A stretch of 9,255 nt of DNA from Terrimesophilobacter sp044508495 (GTDB taxonomy: Bacteria > Actinomycetota > Actinomycetes > Actinomycetales > Microbacteriaceae): NCBI GenBank assembly GCA_044508495.1, contig JBIQHP010000084.1, forward strand, positions 1 through 9,255. The letters run 5' to 3'. Shown piece after piece: positions 1 through 7,710 of the stretch. The first letter of the stretch is position 1. Each line of letters begins with the position of its first letter. The position numbers were made by a program, and so were the translations under genes. Below the pieces are notes generated by a model. It saw nothing but the letters and a program-made list of their open reading frames with translations, was not told the origin of the DNA and did not search any database.

Positions 1-524
1 TCCGGAGCGCTCGACTCCGCAGCCTGGCGACGCGCCGCGATGGGGTTGATGCTGCGCTCCATGAGATCGTGCAGCGCACCCTGCACGAGGTCGGCGTTCG
101 GCACGTCCTTGAGCACGACCGGATGGTCGAGCCCGGTGTTGATCTGCACGTCGCCGCTGCCGAACATGCTCTGCAGGGCGTTCTTGCGCACCGTGATGTC
201 GTAGCCGCGGCTGTGCAGGAGCTCTTGCCGCACCCTCACGAAGAAGCCGCGCCGCAGGACGATCCTGCGCGTCGTGATCGTGTACCTCCGGCCGAGCCAG
301 CTCAGGAGCGGCAGGAGCCAGAGCAGCAGGATGACGAGCACCCCGGTGACGAGCACGGCGACGTTCTGCCAGCCTTCGGCGAGGTTGCCGTAGAAGTAGA
401 AGATCGCGCCCGCCGCGCCGACGAGCGCGATGGACGGCCAGAACAGGGCACGCGCATGGGGTCGCAGGCCGGCGACGAGGTGCTCGGTCTCCTGTGCGGC
501 GCCCGCCTGACCCGGATTGGACAT
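1..524 (-). CDS. PH-domain membrane protein (bPH2 / YdbS-like), 3' end cut by window edge
   Basis: The frame is open from an ATG at 524-522 to the left edge, giving about 174 residues with no stop, so the C-terminus is missing. Two hydrophobic segments lie near the N-terminus: one starts with LFWPSIALVGAAGAIFYFYG, and a longer one is rich in V, L and W (VAVLVTGVLVILLLWLLPLL). They are followed by a basic stretch RRYTITTRRIVLRRGFF and then QELLHSRGYDITV, GSGDVQINTG and VVLKDVPNADLV. This order of two helices plus a 'Y.iT..Ri..r.G' beta domain is the bacterial PH domain family (PF03703). Members are membrane proteins without a settled biochemical role. The start lies 3 bases after the birA stop, so the two are probably co-transcribed. 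The family call is confident; the function is unknown. Confidence 0.85.
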   Translation of the reverse strand, partial: MSNPGQAGAAQETEHLVAGLRPHARALFWPSIALVGAAGAIFYFYGNLAEGWQNVAVLVTGVLVILLLWLLPLLSWLGRRYTITTRRIVLRRGFFVRVRQELLHSRGYDITVRKNALQSMFGSGDVQINTGLDHPVVLKDVPNADLVQGALHDLMERSINPIAARRQAAESSAP

Positions 525-527
525 GAC

Positions 528-1328
528 TCATTCATACCGCAGATGCGTGACGTCGCCGGCGGCGACAGCCTCGAGCGGCCCATCCGCCGCCCCGATACGC
601 AGCCGTCCCCCGTCATCGAGCTCGACCGCGGTTCCCACCCTCGCCGATCCGTCGGGCAGCGACACGCGCACCCGCTCACCGAGGGTGCCGCAGACCGCGC
701 TCACGGCGCTCCGGATGCCGCTCCCCCGCGCATCCGCGCCCGACCCGATGAACGCGCCCCACGTCGCCCGGAGCTCGCCGAGGTAGCCTGCGAGCGCGAG
801 GTCGGCGAGCTCCTGCGCATTCGTCGTCGCACCGTTCAGAAGGAGCGAGGTCGCGGTCGGCACCGGCAGGGCCTCGGCGGGGATCGTGAGGTTGAGGCCG
901 GCGCCGACGACGACATCCGTGCCGCCGGGAAGCAGCGTGCTGAGCACGCCGGAGACCTTGCGGCCGTCGACGAGCACGTCGTTGGGCCACTTGAGAGCGA
1001 CCTCGTAGCCGGTCACGAGCCCGCGGACCGCCCGTGTCATCGCGAGGCCCGCGATGAGCGGGATCCAGCCGTAGTGTTCCGGCTCGACCCGGGAGCCGTC
1101 GGCGAGCACGGGCTTCAGGAGCACCGATACGGCGAGCGCCTGCCCGGGCGGCGTGACCCACGTGCGGTCGAGCCGGCCGCGGCCCGCCGTCTGATTCGTC
1201 GTCACGACGACGGTGAACTCCGGCAGCTCCCCCGTCGCGGCGCGCGCAACGAGCTCATCGTTGGTCGAGCCCGTCTCGTCGAGCACGATGAGGTGCTCGG
1301 TGACGGCGTGCGAGAGGGGAAATTCCAT
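528..1328 (-). CDS. birA: Biotin--[acetyl-CoA-carboxylase] ligase, class I (no DNA-binding domain)
   Basis: This 266-residue enzyme makes biotinyl-5'-AMP from biotin and ATP and transfers biotin to the lysine of carboxylase carrier domains in the cytosol. Visible motifs in order are TGSTNDEL (19-26), the adenylate-binding loop GRGRLDRTW (49-57), KWPND (113-117), RKVSGVL (123-129) and GAGLNL (142-147). By alignment with E. coli BirA, D117 corresponds to D176 and K124 to K183. A small beta-rich C-terminal domain follows (ERVRVSLPDGSARVGTAVEL). There is no N-terminal helix-turn-helix, so this is a monofunctional ligase, not a repressor. The loop has Asp where many homologues have Gly (GRGR-x-G-R). 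The ATG at 1328 is preceded by a TAGCCT hexamer 6 bases upstream and no ribosome binding site, supporting this start. The nearby carboxylase subunits belong to the enzyme class it serves. Confidence 0.96.
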   Translation of the reverse strand: MEFPLSHAVTEHLIVLDETGSTNDELVARAATGELPEFTVVVTTNQTAGRGRLDRTWVTPPGQALAVSVLLKPVLADGSRVEPEHYGWIPLIAGLAMTRAVRGLVTGYEVALKWPNDVLVDGRKVSGVLSTLLPGGTDVVVGAGLNLTIPAEALPVPTATSLLLNGATTNAQELADLALAGYLGELRATWGAFIGSGADARGSGIRSAVSAVCGTLGERVRVSLPDGSARVGTAVELDDGGRLRIGAADGPLEAVAAGDVTHLRYE

Positions 1329-1334
1329 GGTGAA

Positions 1335-1340
1335 AGGCTA
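1335..1340 (-). promoter_or_regulatory. -10 element of birA, leaderless promoter
   Basis: Read on the minus strand, the hexamer TAGCCT is followed by six bases (TTCACC) and the birA ATG. A TANNNT hexamer this close to the start puts the transcription start at or beside the ATG, so the mRNA would have no leader. No purine-rich ribosome binding site is present between them, as expected. I see no convincing -35 hexamer. Confidence 0.55.
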
Positions 1341-1381
1341 CGGCGCTCGTCACCTCGTGGACGACCGCCTCCTCCAACCGG

Positions 1382-1387
1382 TACCCT
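1382..1387 (+). promoter_or_regulatory. Possible -10 element (TACCCT) for the permease operon
   Basis: The gap between birA and the permease start (1329-1450) must hold the operon's promoter. TACCCT is the best TANNNT hexamer on the plus strand. It would place the transcript start near 1394 and give a leader of roughly 55-60 bases. No good -35 is visible and no operator palindrome stands out. This is a tentative call from a short pattern. Confidence 0.25.
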
Positions 1388-1437
1388 GTGAGCCATCGGC
1401 AGTGTCGCACCAGGCCGAACATCCCCGTTTCCCAACT

Positions 1438-1443
1438 GAGGAG
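1438..1443 (+). promoter_or_regulatory. Ribosome binding site (GAGGAG) of the permease gene
   Basis: GAGGAG lies 7 bases before the GTG at 1451, a good Shine-Dalgarno match at normal spacing. It fixes the start of the permease and shows that this gene is translated from a led mRNA, unlike birA and the carboxylase gene beside the operon. Confidence 0.75.
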
Positions 1444-1450
1444 CCATTGA

Positions 1451-2926
1451 GTGAGCGCCACCACGGATACACCGACAGCAAGCGCGTTGAGCATCGAGAC
1501 CAACGCGCTCAACCCCATCGACGAGAGCGAGCGCAAAGGCACCCCCCGCACGCTGTTCTGGCCATGGTTCGCCGCGAACGTCTCGATCTTCGCCGTCAGC
1601 TACGGTTCCTTCCTGCTCGGCTTCGGGGTCTCGTTCTGGCAGGCCACCATCATCGCAATCGTCGGCATCGTGGTCTCGTTCCTGTTCTGCGGATTCATCT
1701 CCCTCGCCGGCAAGAGGGGCTCCGCACCGACTCTGACGCTGAGCCGCGCCGCCTTCGGAGTGCAGGGGAACAAGCTGCCCTCCATCATCGCGTGGATCAT
1801 CACGGTCGGGTGGGAGACCGTCCTGGCGACGCTCGCCGTCCTCGCCACGACGACGGTGCTCGGGACGCTCGGCATCGACACCGGGCTGCCGACGACGATC
1901 ATCGCCCTGGTCGTGGTGGTCGGCCTCATCATCGGCGGCGGGATCTTCGGCTTCACCCTCATCATGAGGATGCAGACCGTCATCACGATCGTCACCGGAC
2001 TGCTCACCGTGATCTACATCGCTCTCGTGTTCGACCACATCGACTTCGCCGCGGTCGCCGCGATTCCCGATGGCGGCATCGAGCACATCATCGGCGGTTT
2101 CGTGTTCATGATGACCGGATTCGGTCTCGGCTGGGTCCAGGCTGCCGCCGACTACTCTCGCTACCTGCCGCGCACGGCGTCGAGCCGGGGCGTCGTCGGC
2201 TGGACGACCTTCGGCTCCGCGCTCGCGCCGATCATCCTCGTGGTGTTCGGTCTGCTGCTCGCCGGGTCCTCGCCCGCGCTCAGCGAGGCGATCGGCAACG
2301 ACCCGATCGGTGCGCTCGCCGAGATCCTGCCGGTGTGGTTCCTCATCCCGTTCGCGATCGTCGCCGTGCTCGGACTCATCGGAGGCGCGGTGCTCGACAT
2401 CTACTCCTCCGGACTCGCGCTGCTGAGCATCGGCCTCCGCGTACCACGCTGGGTCGCCGCGTTCATCGACGGCATCATCATGATCATCGGGACCGTGTAC
2501 ATGGTCTTCTTCGCGGGTGACTTCATCGGTCCGTTCCAGGCCTTCCTCATCACCCTCGGCGTGCCGATCGCCGTGTGGTGCGGAATCTTCCTGGCCGACA
2601 TGGCGCTGCGCAGGAGGGACTACTCCGACGCCGACCTGTTCGACTCCAAGGGCCGGTATGGAGCGGCCAACTGGACGTCTATCCTCACCCTCATCGTCGG
2701 GACCGTCCTCGGCTGGGGGCTCGTCTTCATCTCGTGGGGTCCGGAGTGGGTCCAGTGGCAGGGATATCTGCTCGACGTCCTCGGGCTCGGAGGCCGTGAG
2801 GGCGCCTGGGCGGGTGCGAACCTCGGAGTGCTCGTCGCCCTCGTGGTCGGCTTCCTGGGGGTCTTCCTGTTCAGCCGCAGCCACGTCCGGCGCCAGGAGG
2901 AGGTACCCGCGAAGGTCGCCGACTGA
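1451..2926 (+). CDS. NCS1-family cytosine/purine/nucleoside-type permease
   Basis: This 491-residue integral membrane protein has about twelve hydrophobic segments and a soluble N-terminus of about 30 residues. Family features are PRTLFWPWFAANVS entering the first helix (32-45), GKRGSAPTLTLSRAAFGVQGN after the second (87-107), VGWETV in the third (119-124) and GWVQAAADYSRYLP in the sixth (227-240, AADYSRY at 232-238). These match PF02133, the nucleobase:cation symporter-1 family, which imports cytosine, purines, hydantoins, allantoin or, in yeast Nrt1, nicotinamide riboside, usually with Na+ or H+. W121 appears to match the substrate-stacking Trp of Mhp1 helix 3; the Gln four residues on in Mhp1 is Leu here. 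Substrate therefore cannot be assigned. It starts at GTG with a clear GAGGAG site, and its TGA shares one base with the next ATG (TGATG), indicating coupled translation. It is the uptake step of the four-gene operon. Confidence 0.93.
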   Translation: MSATTDTPTASALSIETNALNPIDESERKGTPRTLFWPWFAANVSIFAVSYGSFLLGFGVSFWQATIIAIVGIVVSFLFCGFISLAGKRGSAPTLTLSRAAFGVQGNKLPSIIAWIITVGWETVLATLAVLATTTVLGTLGIDTGLPTTIIALVVVVGLIIGGGIFGFTLIMRMQTVITIVTGLLTVIYIALVFDHIDFAAVAAIPDGGIEHIIGGFVFMMTGFGLGWVQAAADYSRYLPRTASSRGVVGWTTFGSALAPIILVVFGLLLAGSSPALSEAIGNDPIGALAEILPVWFLIPFAIVAVLGLIGGAVLDIYSSGLALLSIGLRVPRWVAAFIDGIIMIIGTVYMVFFAGDFIGPFQAFLITLGVPIAVWCGIFLADMALRRRDYSDADLFDSKGRYGAANWTSILTLIVGTVLGWGLVFISWGPEWVQWQGYLLDVLGLGGREGAWAGANLGVLVALVVGFLGVFLFSRSHVRRQEEVPAKVAD

Positions 2927-3495
2927 TGTCCGAAGCCGTTCGGCCGGCCACGGGGGACTCCTCGTGGCTGGCCGTCATCGACATGCAGGTCATCTTCGGC
3001 GACCCGGCGAGCGGATGGCGCACTCCCGGTTTCGACGACGTGACGCCCGCCATCCAGCGGCTCGTGGCCGCGTTCGGCGAGCGCGTCGTCTACACCAGGT
3101 TCATCGCCCCGGAGAAGCCGGAAGGAGCCTGGATCCCGTACTACGATCTGTGGCCGTTCGCGCTCGATGCCGGGCACCTCAACGACATGGCGCCGGCGTT
3201 CCCGACCGGCGACCATGCCGTGATCGATGCGCCCACCTTCGGCAAATGGGGGCTTGAGCTCGAGCACGCCATCGGCGGCAGTCGTGAGCTCGTGCTCGCG
3301 GGGGTCTCCACCGATTGCTGTGTGCTGTCGACCGCGCTCCCTGCGGCGGATGCCGGCGTGCACGTTCGCGTCGCCGCCGACGCCTGCGCGGGAATGAGCG
3401 ACGAGGACCACCAGCGCGCACTCGACACCATGGCGCTCTACGGTCCCCTCATCGAGATCACGACCGTCGATGAGGTCATCGGGGCATTGGACTGA
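2926..3495 (+). CDS. Isochorismatase-fold cysteine hydrolase (amidase/carbamoylase type)
   Basis: This 189-residue cytosolic protein covers the full length of the isochorismatase-like family (PF00857). The catalytic triad is visible: D19 in AVIDMQ, K107 in TFGKWG and C132 in GVSTDCCVLSTAL (126-138), with the conserved stretch before the cysteine. Having the cysteine makes it an amide or ureido hydrolase (nicotinamidase, N-carbamoylsarcosine amidase and ureidoacrylate amidohydrolase group) rather than an isochorismatase. After YTRF (57-59 region) there is no D-x-H metal site of the kind found in nicotinamidases, which argues against nicotinamide as substrate. The ATG overlaps the permease stop by one base. 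In the operon it would remove an amide or carbamoyl group from an imported base or its breakdown product. The family is certain; the substrate is unknown. Confidence 0.92.
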   Translation: MSEAVRPATGDSSWLAVIDMQVIFGDPASGWRTPGFDDVTPAIQRLVAAFGERVVYTRFIAPEKPEGAWIPYYDLWPFALDAGHLNDMAPAFPTGDHAVIDAPTFGKWGLELEHAIGGSRELVLAGVSTDCCVLSTALPAADAGVHVRVAADACAGMSDEDHQRALDTMALYGPLIEITTVDEVIGALD

Positions 3496-3513
3496 CGGGG
3501 GTGCCCCAGCGCC

Positions 3514-4518
3514 GTGACTGACCGCCTCGATCGCGCGCGCGCGGCCCTCTACGGTCTCGCGATCGGGGACGCTCTGGGCATGCCGACCCAGCTGCTCTCC
3601 CCCGAGGAGATCGCGCGACGGTTCGATGGCCTGTCCGGCTTCGAGCCGGCCGCCGCGGATCACCCGATCGCCGCGGGGATGCCCGCCGGCTCCATCACCG
3701 ACGACACCGAGCAGGCGCTCCTGCTCGCGGAGGCCGTCATCGCCGGGGCCGGGCACGTCGACGCAGAATCCTTCGCCCGTGCTCTCGTCGCATGGGAGGA
3801 CGACATGCGCGCGCGTGGCTCTCTGGACCTCCTCGGTCCCTCGACCAAAGCGGCGGTCGATGCCGTCATGGCCGGGAAGCCCGTCTCGGAGGCCGGTCGT
3901 CGTGGCGCGACGAACGGAGCCGCGATGCGTGTCGCTCCGATCGGGATCGTGGCCGAGGCGGATGACCTTTCCGCGCTCGTGGACCTCGTGGTCGAGGCGA
4001 GCGCGGTCACCCACAACACCGGCCTCGCGATCTCCGGCGCGAGCGCCGTCGCGGCCGCCGTGAGCGCCGGCGTCGATGGCGCAGGGCTCGACACGGCGAT
4101 CGGTTCGGGAATCGCGGCGGCCCGGCTCGGTGAGACCCGCGGGAACTGGGTGGCCGGCGCGAGCGTGCCGCAGCGCATCGAGTTCGCCGTCTCGCTCGCC
4201 GATCCGTCCCGGCCCCAGGAGTCGCTCCGGCGCATCCGGGAGCTCGTCGGGACGAGCCTCGCGACGCAGGAGTCCGTACCCGCCGCGTTCGGCATCCTCT
4301 CGATCTTCCCCGACGACGTCTGGAGCGCCTGCCTCGCCGCCGCAGCCCAGGGCGGCGACAGCGACACGATCGCAGCGATGGCCGGTGCCATCGGGGGAGC
4401 CTGCCACGGCATGAAGGGGCTCCCAGCGGATGCCGTGGAACTCGTCCGCACGGTCAACCGGCTGGACCTCGATGGCCTCGCGAGCCGGCTGATCGAGCTG
4501 CGTGGACGGACCTCATGA
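3514..4518 (+). CDS. ADP-ribosylglycohydrolase-family protein (YegU-like)
   Basis: This 334-residue all-helical enzyme belongs to the DraG/ARH family (PF03747), two-metal (Mg or Mn) hydrolases that split N- or O-glycosidic bonds to ribose. Visible motifs are GDALGMP (18-24), the metal-binding SITDDTEQ (60-67, with D63 and D64), NGAAMRVAPIG (134-144), VTHNT (165-169) and the second metal motif GGDSDTIAAMAGAIGGACHG (280-299, with D282 and D284). All expected metal ligands are present, so it should be active. Its length equals E. coli YegU as I recall it. A kinase gene directly downstream and a transporter in the same operon suggest a small N-glycoside as substrate rather than ADP-ribosylated protein. 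The start is GTG at 3514, 18 bases after the previous stop, with only a weak G-rich site (3497-3501). Its stop overlaps the kinase start (ATGA). Confidence 0.92.
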   Translation: MTDRLDRARAALYGLAIGDALGMPTQLLSPEEIARRFDGLSGFEPAAADHPIAAGMPAGSITDDTEQALLLAEAVIAGAGHVDAESFARALVAWEDDMRARGSLDLLGPSTKAAVDAVMAGKPVSEAGRRGATNGAAMRVAPIGIVAEADDLSALVDLVVEASAVTHNTGLAISGASAVAAAVSAGVDGAGLDTAIGSGIAAARLGETRGNWVAGASVPQRIEFAVSLADPSRPQESLRRIRELVGTSLATQESVPAAFGILSIFPDDVWSACLAAAAQGGDSDTIAAMAGAIGGACHGMKGLPADAVELVRTVNRLDLDGLASRLIELRGRTS

Positions 4519-5444
4519 GCCCGAGGCTGATCTGCGTCGGCGACATCGTGATCGACGTGACGGTGACCGTGTCGGAGCTCCCCTCGCGCGGCGGCGACAT
4601 CCTCGCCGACTCCGGGGCGATGCTCGCCGGCGGGGGCGGTTTCAATGTCATGGTCGCGGCCAGCAGGCTCGGTGTCTCCTCGATCTACGGCGGTATGCAC
4701 GGCACCGGCCCCTTCGGGGATCTCGCGCGCGCGGCGATGCTCCGGGAGGGAGTCGAGGTCCTGCTCGAGCCCGACCTGGACGCCGACACCGGCTGGGATG
4801 TCGCGATCACCGACGCCGGAAGCGAGCGAACCTTCATCACGGTCGTCGGTGCCGAGGCGCGCCTCACCGCCGAGAGGATCGCGCGCGTGGCAGCCGACCC
4901 CGGGGACGCGGTCTACGTCTCGGGCTACGGCCTGCTCGGCGAGCCCAATCGGTCGGCGATCACCGGCTGGTTGAGCGAGCTGCCGTCGGGGGTGATGGTC
5001 GTGACCGACCCGGGACCGCTCGTCGCGGACATCCCGGCCCCGGCGCTCGAAGCTGTGCTCGCCCGCACCACCTGGTGGAGCTGCAATCGTGAGGAGGCGA
5101 TCGCGGCCACCGGGGAGGCCGACCCCGCCGAGGCGGCGCGCAGGCTCGCCTCCGCGGGAGGCGGCGTCGTCGTCCGGCTCGGCGCGGATGGCTGTCTCGT
5201 CCTGACCCCGGGAGGAACCCCCCTGCCGGTTGCCGGCTTCTCCGTCGACCCGGTCGACAGCAACGGCGCCGGCGACGCTCACGTCGGCGCCTTCATCGCC
5301 GGCCTTCTGGACGGTCTCGATCCCGCCGCCGCTGCCCGGAGAGCCAATGCCGCGGCGGCATTCGCCGTCACCCGACCCGGACCCGCGACGGGTCCGACCA
5401 GCCAGGAGCTTGGGGGCTTCCTGTCTGCGCGAACGGTAAAGTGA
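4515..5444 (+). CDS. PfkB-family sugar kinase (ribokinase-like, YegV-like)
   Basis: This 309-residue kinase transfers phosphate from ATP to a sugar or nucleoside hydroxyl. Family features in order are VGDIVIDV at the N-terminus (8-15), GGGGFNVMVAASRLG (39-53, PfkB signature 1), CNREEAI (190-196), RLGADG (221-226) and DPVDSNGAGDAHVGAFIAG (245-263, signature 2). GAGD at 251-254 forms the anion hole and D254 is the catalytic base. Residues after the GAGD form the usual adenine-binding helix (ANAAAAFAVTRPG). Within the family it could be a ribokinase, a pseudouridine kinase or a nucleoside kinase. Operon position after the glycohydrolase favours phosphorylation of the freed pentose. The ATG overlaps the preceding stop by four bases, without a good ribosome binding site, so translation is likely coupled. 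Its last two codons and stop contain the -10 element of the next gene. Confidence 0.93.
   Translation: MSPRLICVGDIVIDVTVTVSELPSRGGDILADSGAMLAGGGGFNVMVAASRLGVSSIYGGMHGTGPFGDLARAAMLREGVEVLLEPDLDADTGWDVAITDAGSERTFITVVGAEARLTAERIARVAADPGDAVYVSGYGLLGEPNRSAITGWLSELPSGVMVVTDPGPLVADIPAPALEAVLARTTWWSCNREEAIAATGEADPAEAARRLASAGGGVVVRLGADGCLVLTPGGTPLPVAGFSVDPVDSNGAGDAHVGAFIAGLLDGLDPAAAARRANAAAAFAVTRPGPATGPTSQELGGFLSARTVK
5437..5442 (+). promoter_or_regulatory. -10 element (TAAAGT) of the carboxylase beta gene, leaderless promoter
   Basis: TAAAGT ends 7 bases before the GTG at 5450, and no ribosome binding site precedes either possible GTG (5441 or 5450). This is the arrangement of a leaderless actinobacterial transcript starting at the 5450 codon. 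The hexamer overlaps the final codons and stop of the kinase gene. No clear -35 is seen. The carboxylase would thus be transcribed independently of the upstream operon, possibly with read-through in addition. Confidence 0.5.
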
Positions 5445-5449
5445 CTCCC

Positions 5450-7044
<1,595 letters not shown>

Positions 7045-7048
<4 letters not shown>

Positions 7049-7257
7049 TCGATGCGGACGAGATTCAGGTCGTCTCCGGCAATCCCACGCCGGAGGAGCT
7101 CGCCGCGGTCGTCGCCGTCCTCGAGGGGGTGACCCAGGAGCTCGAGGGCACGAGGGCCAGGGCAGCGGCGAAGGCGGCGAGCGCGTGGCGATTGAGCCAG
7201 CGTCCGATCCGTACCCCGATCCTTCGCGGAGTCACGACGTGGCGCAGTTTCTCCTGA
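7045..7257 (+). CDS. accE: Acyl-CoA carboxylase epsilon subunit
   Basis: This 70-residue protein starts at GTG 7045, overlapping the beta-subunit stop by four bases (GTGA). The core IQVVSGNPTPEELAAVVAVL (positions 7-26) is the hallmark of the actinobacterial epsilon subunit (PF13822), in which V..GNPT.EELAA..A.L is conserved. A charged helix follows (QELEGTRARAAAKAASAW) and then a short tail RLSQRPIRTPILRGVTTW, a variant of the usual W....R tail. Epsilon subunits bind the alpha/beta carboxylase complex and raise its activity. Tight coupling to the beta gene fits this. It is too short to be convincing by length alone, but motif and position agree. Confidence 0.88.
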
Positions 7258-7261
7258 GTCG

Positions 7262-7276
7262 CCCCCGTTTTGGGGG
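7262..7276 (+). repeat. Short hairpin CCCCC-GTTTT-GGGGG after accE
   Basis: A perfect 5-bp stem with a 5-base loop starts 4 bases after the accE stop. It is well placed to stabilise or end the accE transcript, but no T-run follows, so it is a poor intrinsic terminator. Its right half (TTTTGGGGG) recurs inverted at 7485-7493. Confidence 0.4.
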
Positions 7277-7611
7277 TACAGTGCTGTTCCCCTCCATGAG
7301 CCTCGTGGCCTTGCTACGGAATCCGCCGCCGAATCCTCGAAAATCGCTCGGATCGATCGTGAGACTCCGGCCCGACGCGTGATATCGGAGTTTTGTACCC
7401 CGCTCTGTCACCCAGCGCCACGCGTGTTTTTCAATATACTGGCAAATTTCCTTGCTCTCCAGCCGAATATTGTCCCCCGAGGGTCCCCCAAAATGACGAC
7501 TTTGGGATATCGTATGAGCACCCCACAATAGATAGTGCTAGGTGTTCCTCTTTCGAGAGCTACACCACCAATCATTAGCCGACTAGGGTAAGCGGGTTAA
7601 TGACTTGGGGG

Positions 7612-7648
7612 CGAGTCAGGGCGATATTCGGGTTATCGCCCTGACTCG
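7612..7648. repeat. Perfect 15-bp inverted repeat with 7-base loop
   Basis: The arm CGAGTCAGGGCGATA (7612-7626) is followed by TTCGGGT and its exact complement (7634-7648). No T-run follows on either strand. With the next hairpin 9 bases to its right it may be part of a double terminator, an RNA 3'-end structure or a protein-binding palindrome. A 15-base perfect match is very unlikely by chance. Confidence 0.8.
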
Positions 7649-7657
7649 AGAATCGGT

Positions 7658-7687
7658 GAAGGGCCGGAAGTCTTCTTCCGGCCCTTC
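7658..7687 (-). terminator. Strong hairpin terminator downstream of the sensor operon, probably bidirectional
   Basis: The arms GAAGGGCCGGAAG (7658-7670) and CTTCCGGCCCTTC (7675-7687) pair perfectly around TCTT. The structure lies 23 bases after the stop of the membrane sensor gene on the minus strand. On the plus strand it is followed by GCTCTTTG, a weak T-rich tail, so it could also stop transcripts coming from the left. GC-rich hairpins with poor T-tails are normal terminators in actinobacteria. Confidence 0.75.
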
Positions 7688-7710
7688 GCTCTTTGTCGCC
7701 CGCTGCCCTC

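Larger units (their letters stand above)
7258..7710. other. Gene-free, lower-GC spacer between accE and the sensor operon
   Basis: No coding region with credible codon use or family motif is seen on either strand. Hand counting gives about 48% G+C for 7421-7580 against roughly two thirds in the neighbouring carboxylase gene. It contains a short C5-GTTTT-G5 hairpin right after the accE stop, a TATACT hexamer at 7435-7440 without a good -35, the heptamer GATATCG at 7381-7387 and 7506-7512, and two strong hairpins at its right end. The composition fits transferred DNA, a regulatory region or an untranslated RNA; the sequence alone does not decide. Confidence 0.6.

Noticed and set aside
69..1391. 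Plus-strand open frame across the PH-domain and birA genes
   Set aside because: Antisense shadow with biased composition; birA and the PH-domain gene on the minus strand carry the recognised motifs.
1341..1450. Riboswitch in the permease leader
   Set aside because: The leader is short and I found no stable stem set or known purine, preQ1 or thiamine core motif in it.
1202..2884. Long open frame on the minus strand opposite the permease (560 codons)
   Set aside because: Its product is almost entirely D, E, R, G and H with no family motif, as expected for the antisense of a high-GC gene. The plus-strand permease has clear motifs and a ribosome binding site.
2926..3495. Nicotinamidase (pncA) for the cysteine hydrolase
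   Set aside because: The catalytic triad fits the broad family, but the metal-binding D-x-H pattern of nicotinamidases is missing.
2620..4407. Long minus-strand open frame opposite the hydrolase and glycohydrolase genes
   Set aside because: Low-complexity charged product with no motif; both plus-strand genes have intact catalytic motifs.
7232..7528. 98-codon minus-strand frame across the low-GC spacer
   Set aside because: No recognised motif, no ribosome binding site, it overlaps the end of accE, and codon use is unlike the neighbours. A decayed gene fragment cannot be fully excluded.
7393..7578. 61-codon plus-strand frame in the spacer
   Set aside because: Starts at a TTG without a ribosome binding site; composition (many P, S, C, Y) does not look like a real small protein here.
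7600..7644. 14-codon frame spanning the 15-bp hairpin, considered as a leader peptide
   Set aside because: No clear ribosome binding site and no regulated gene follows on that strand before the terminator.
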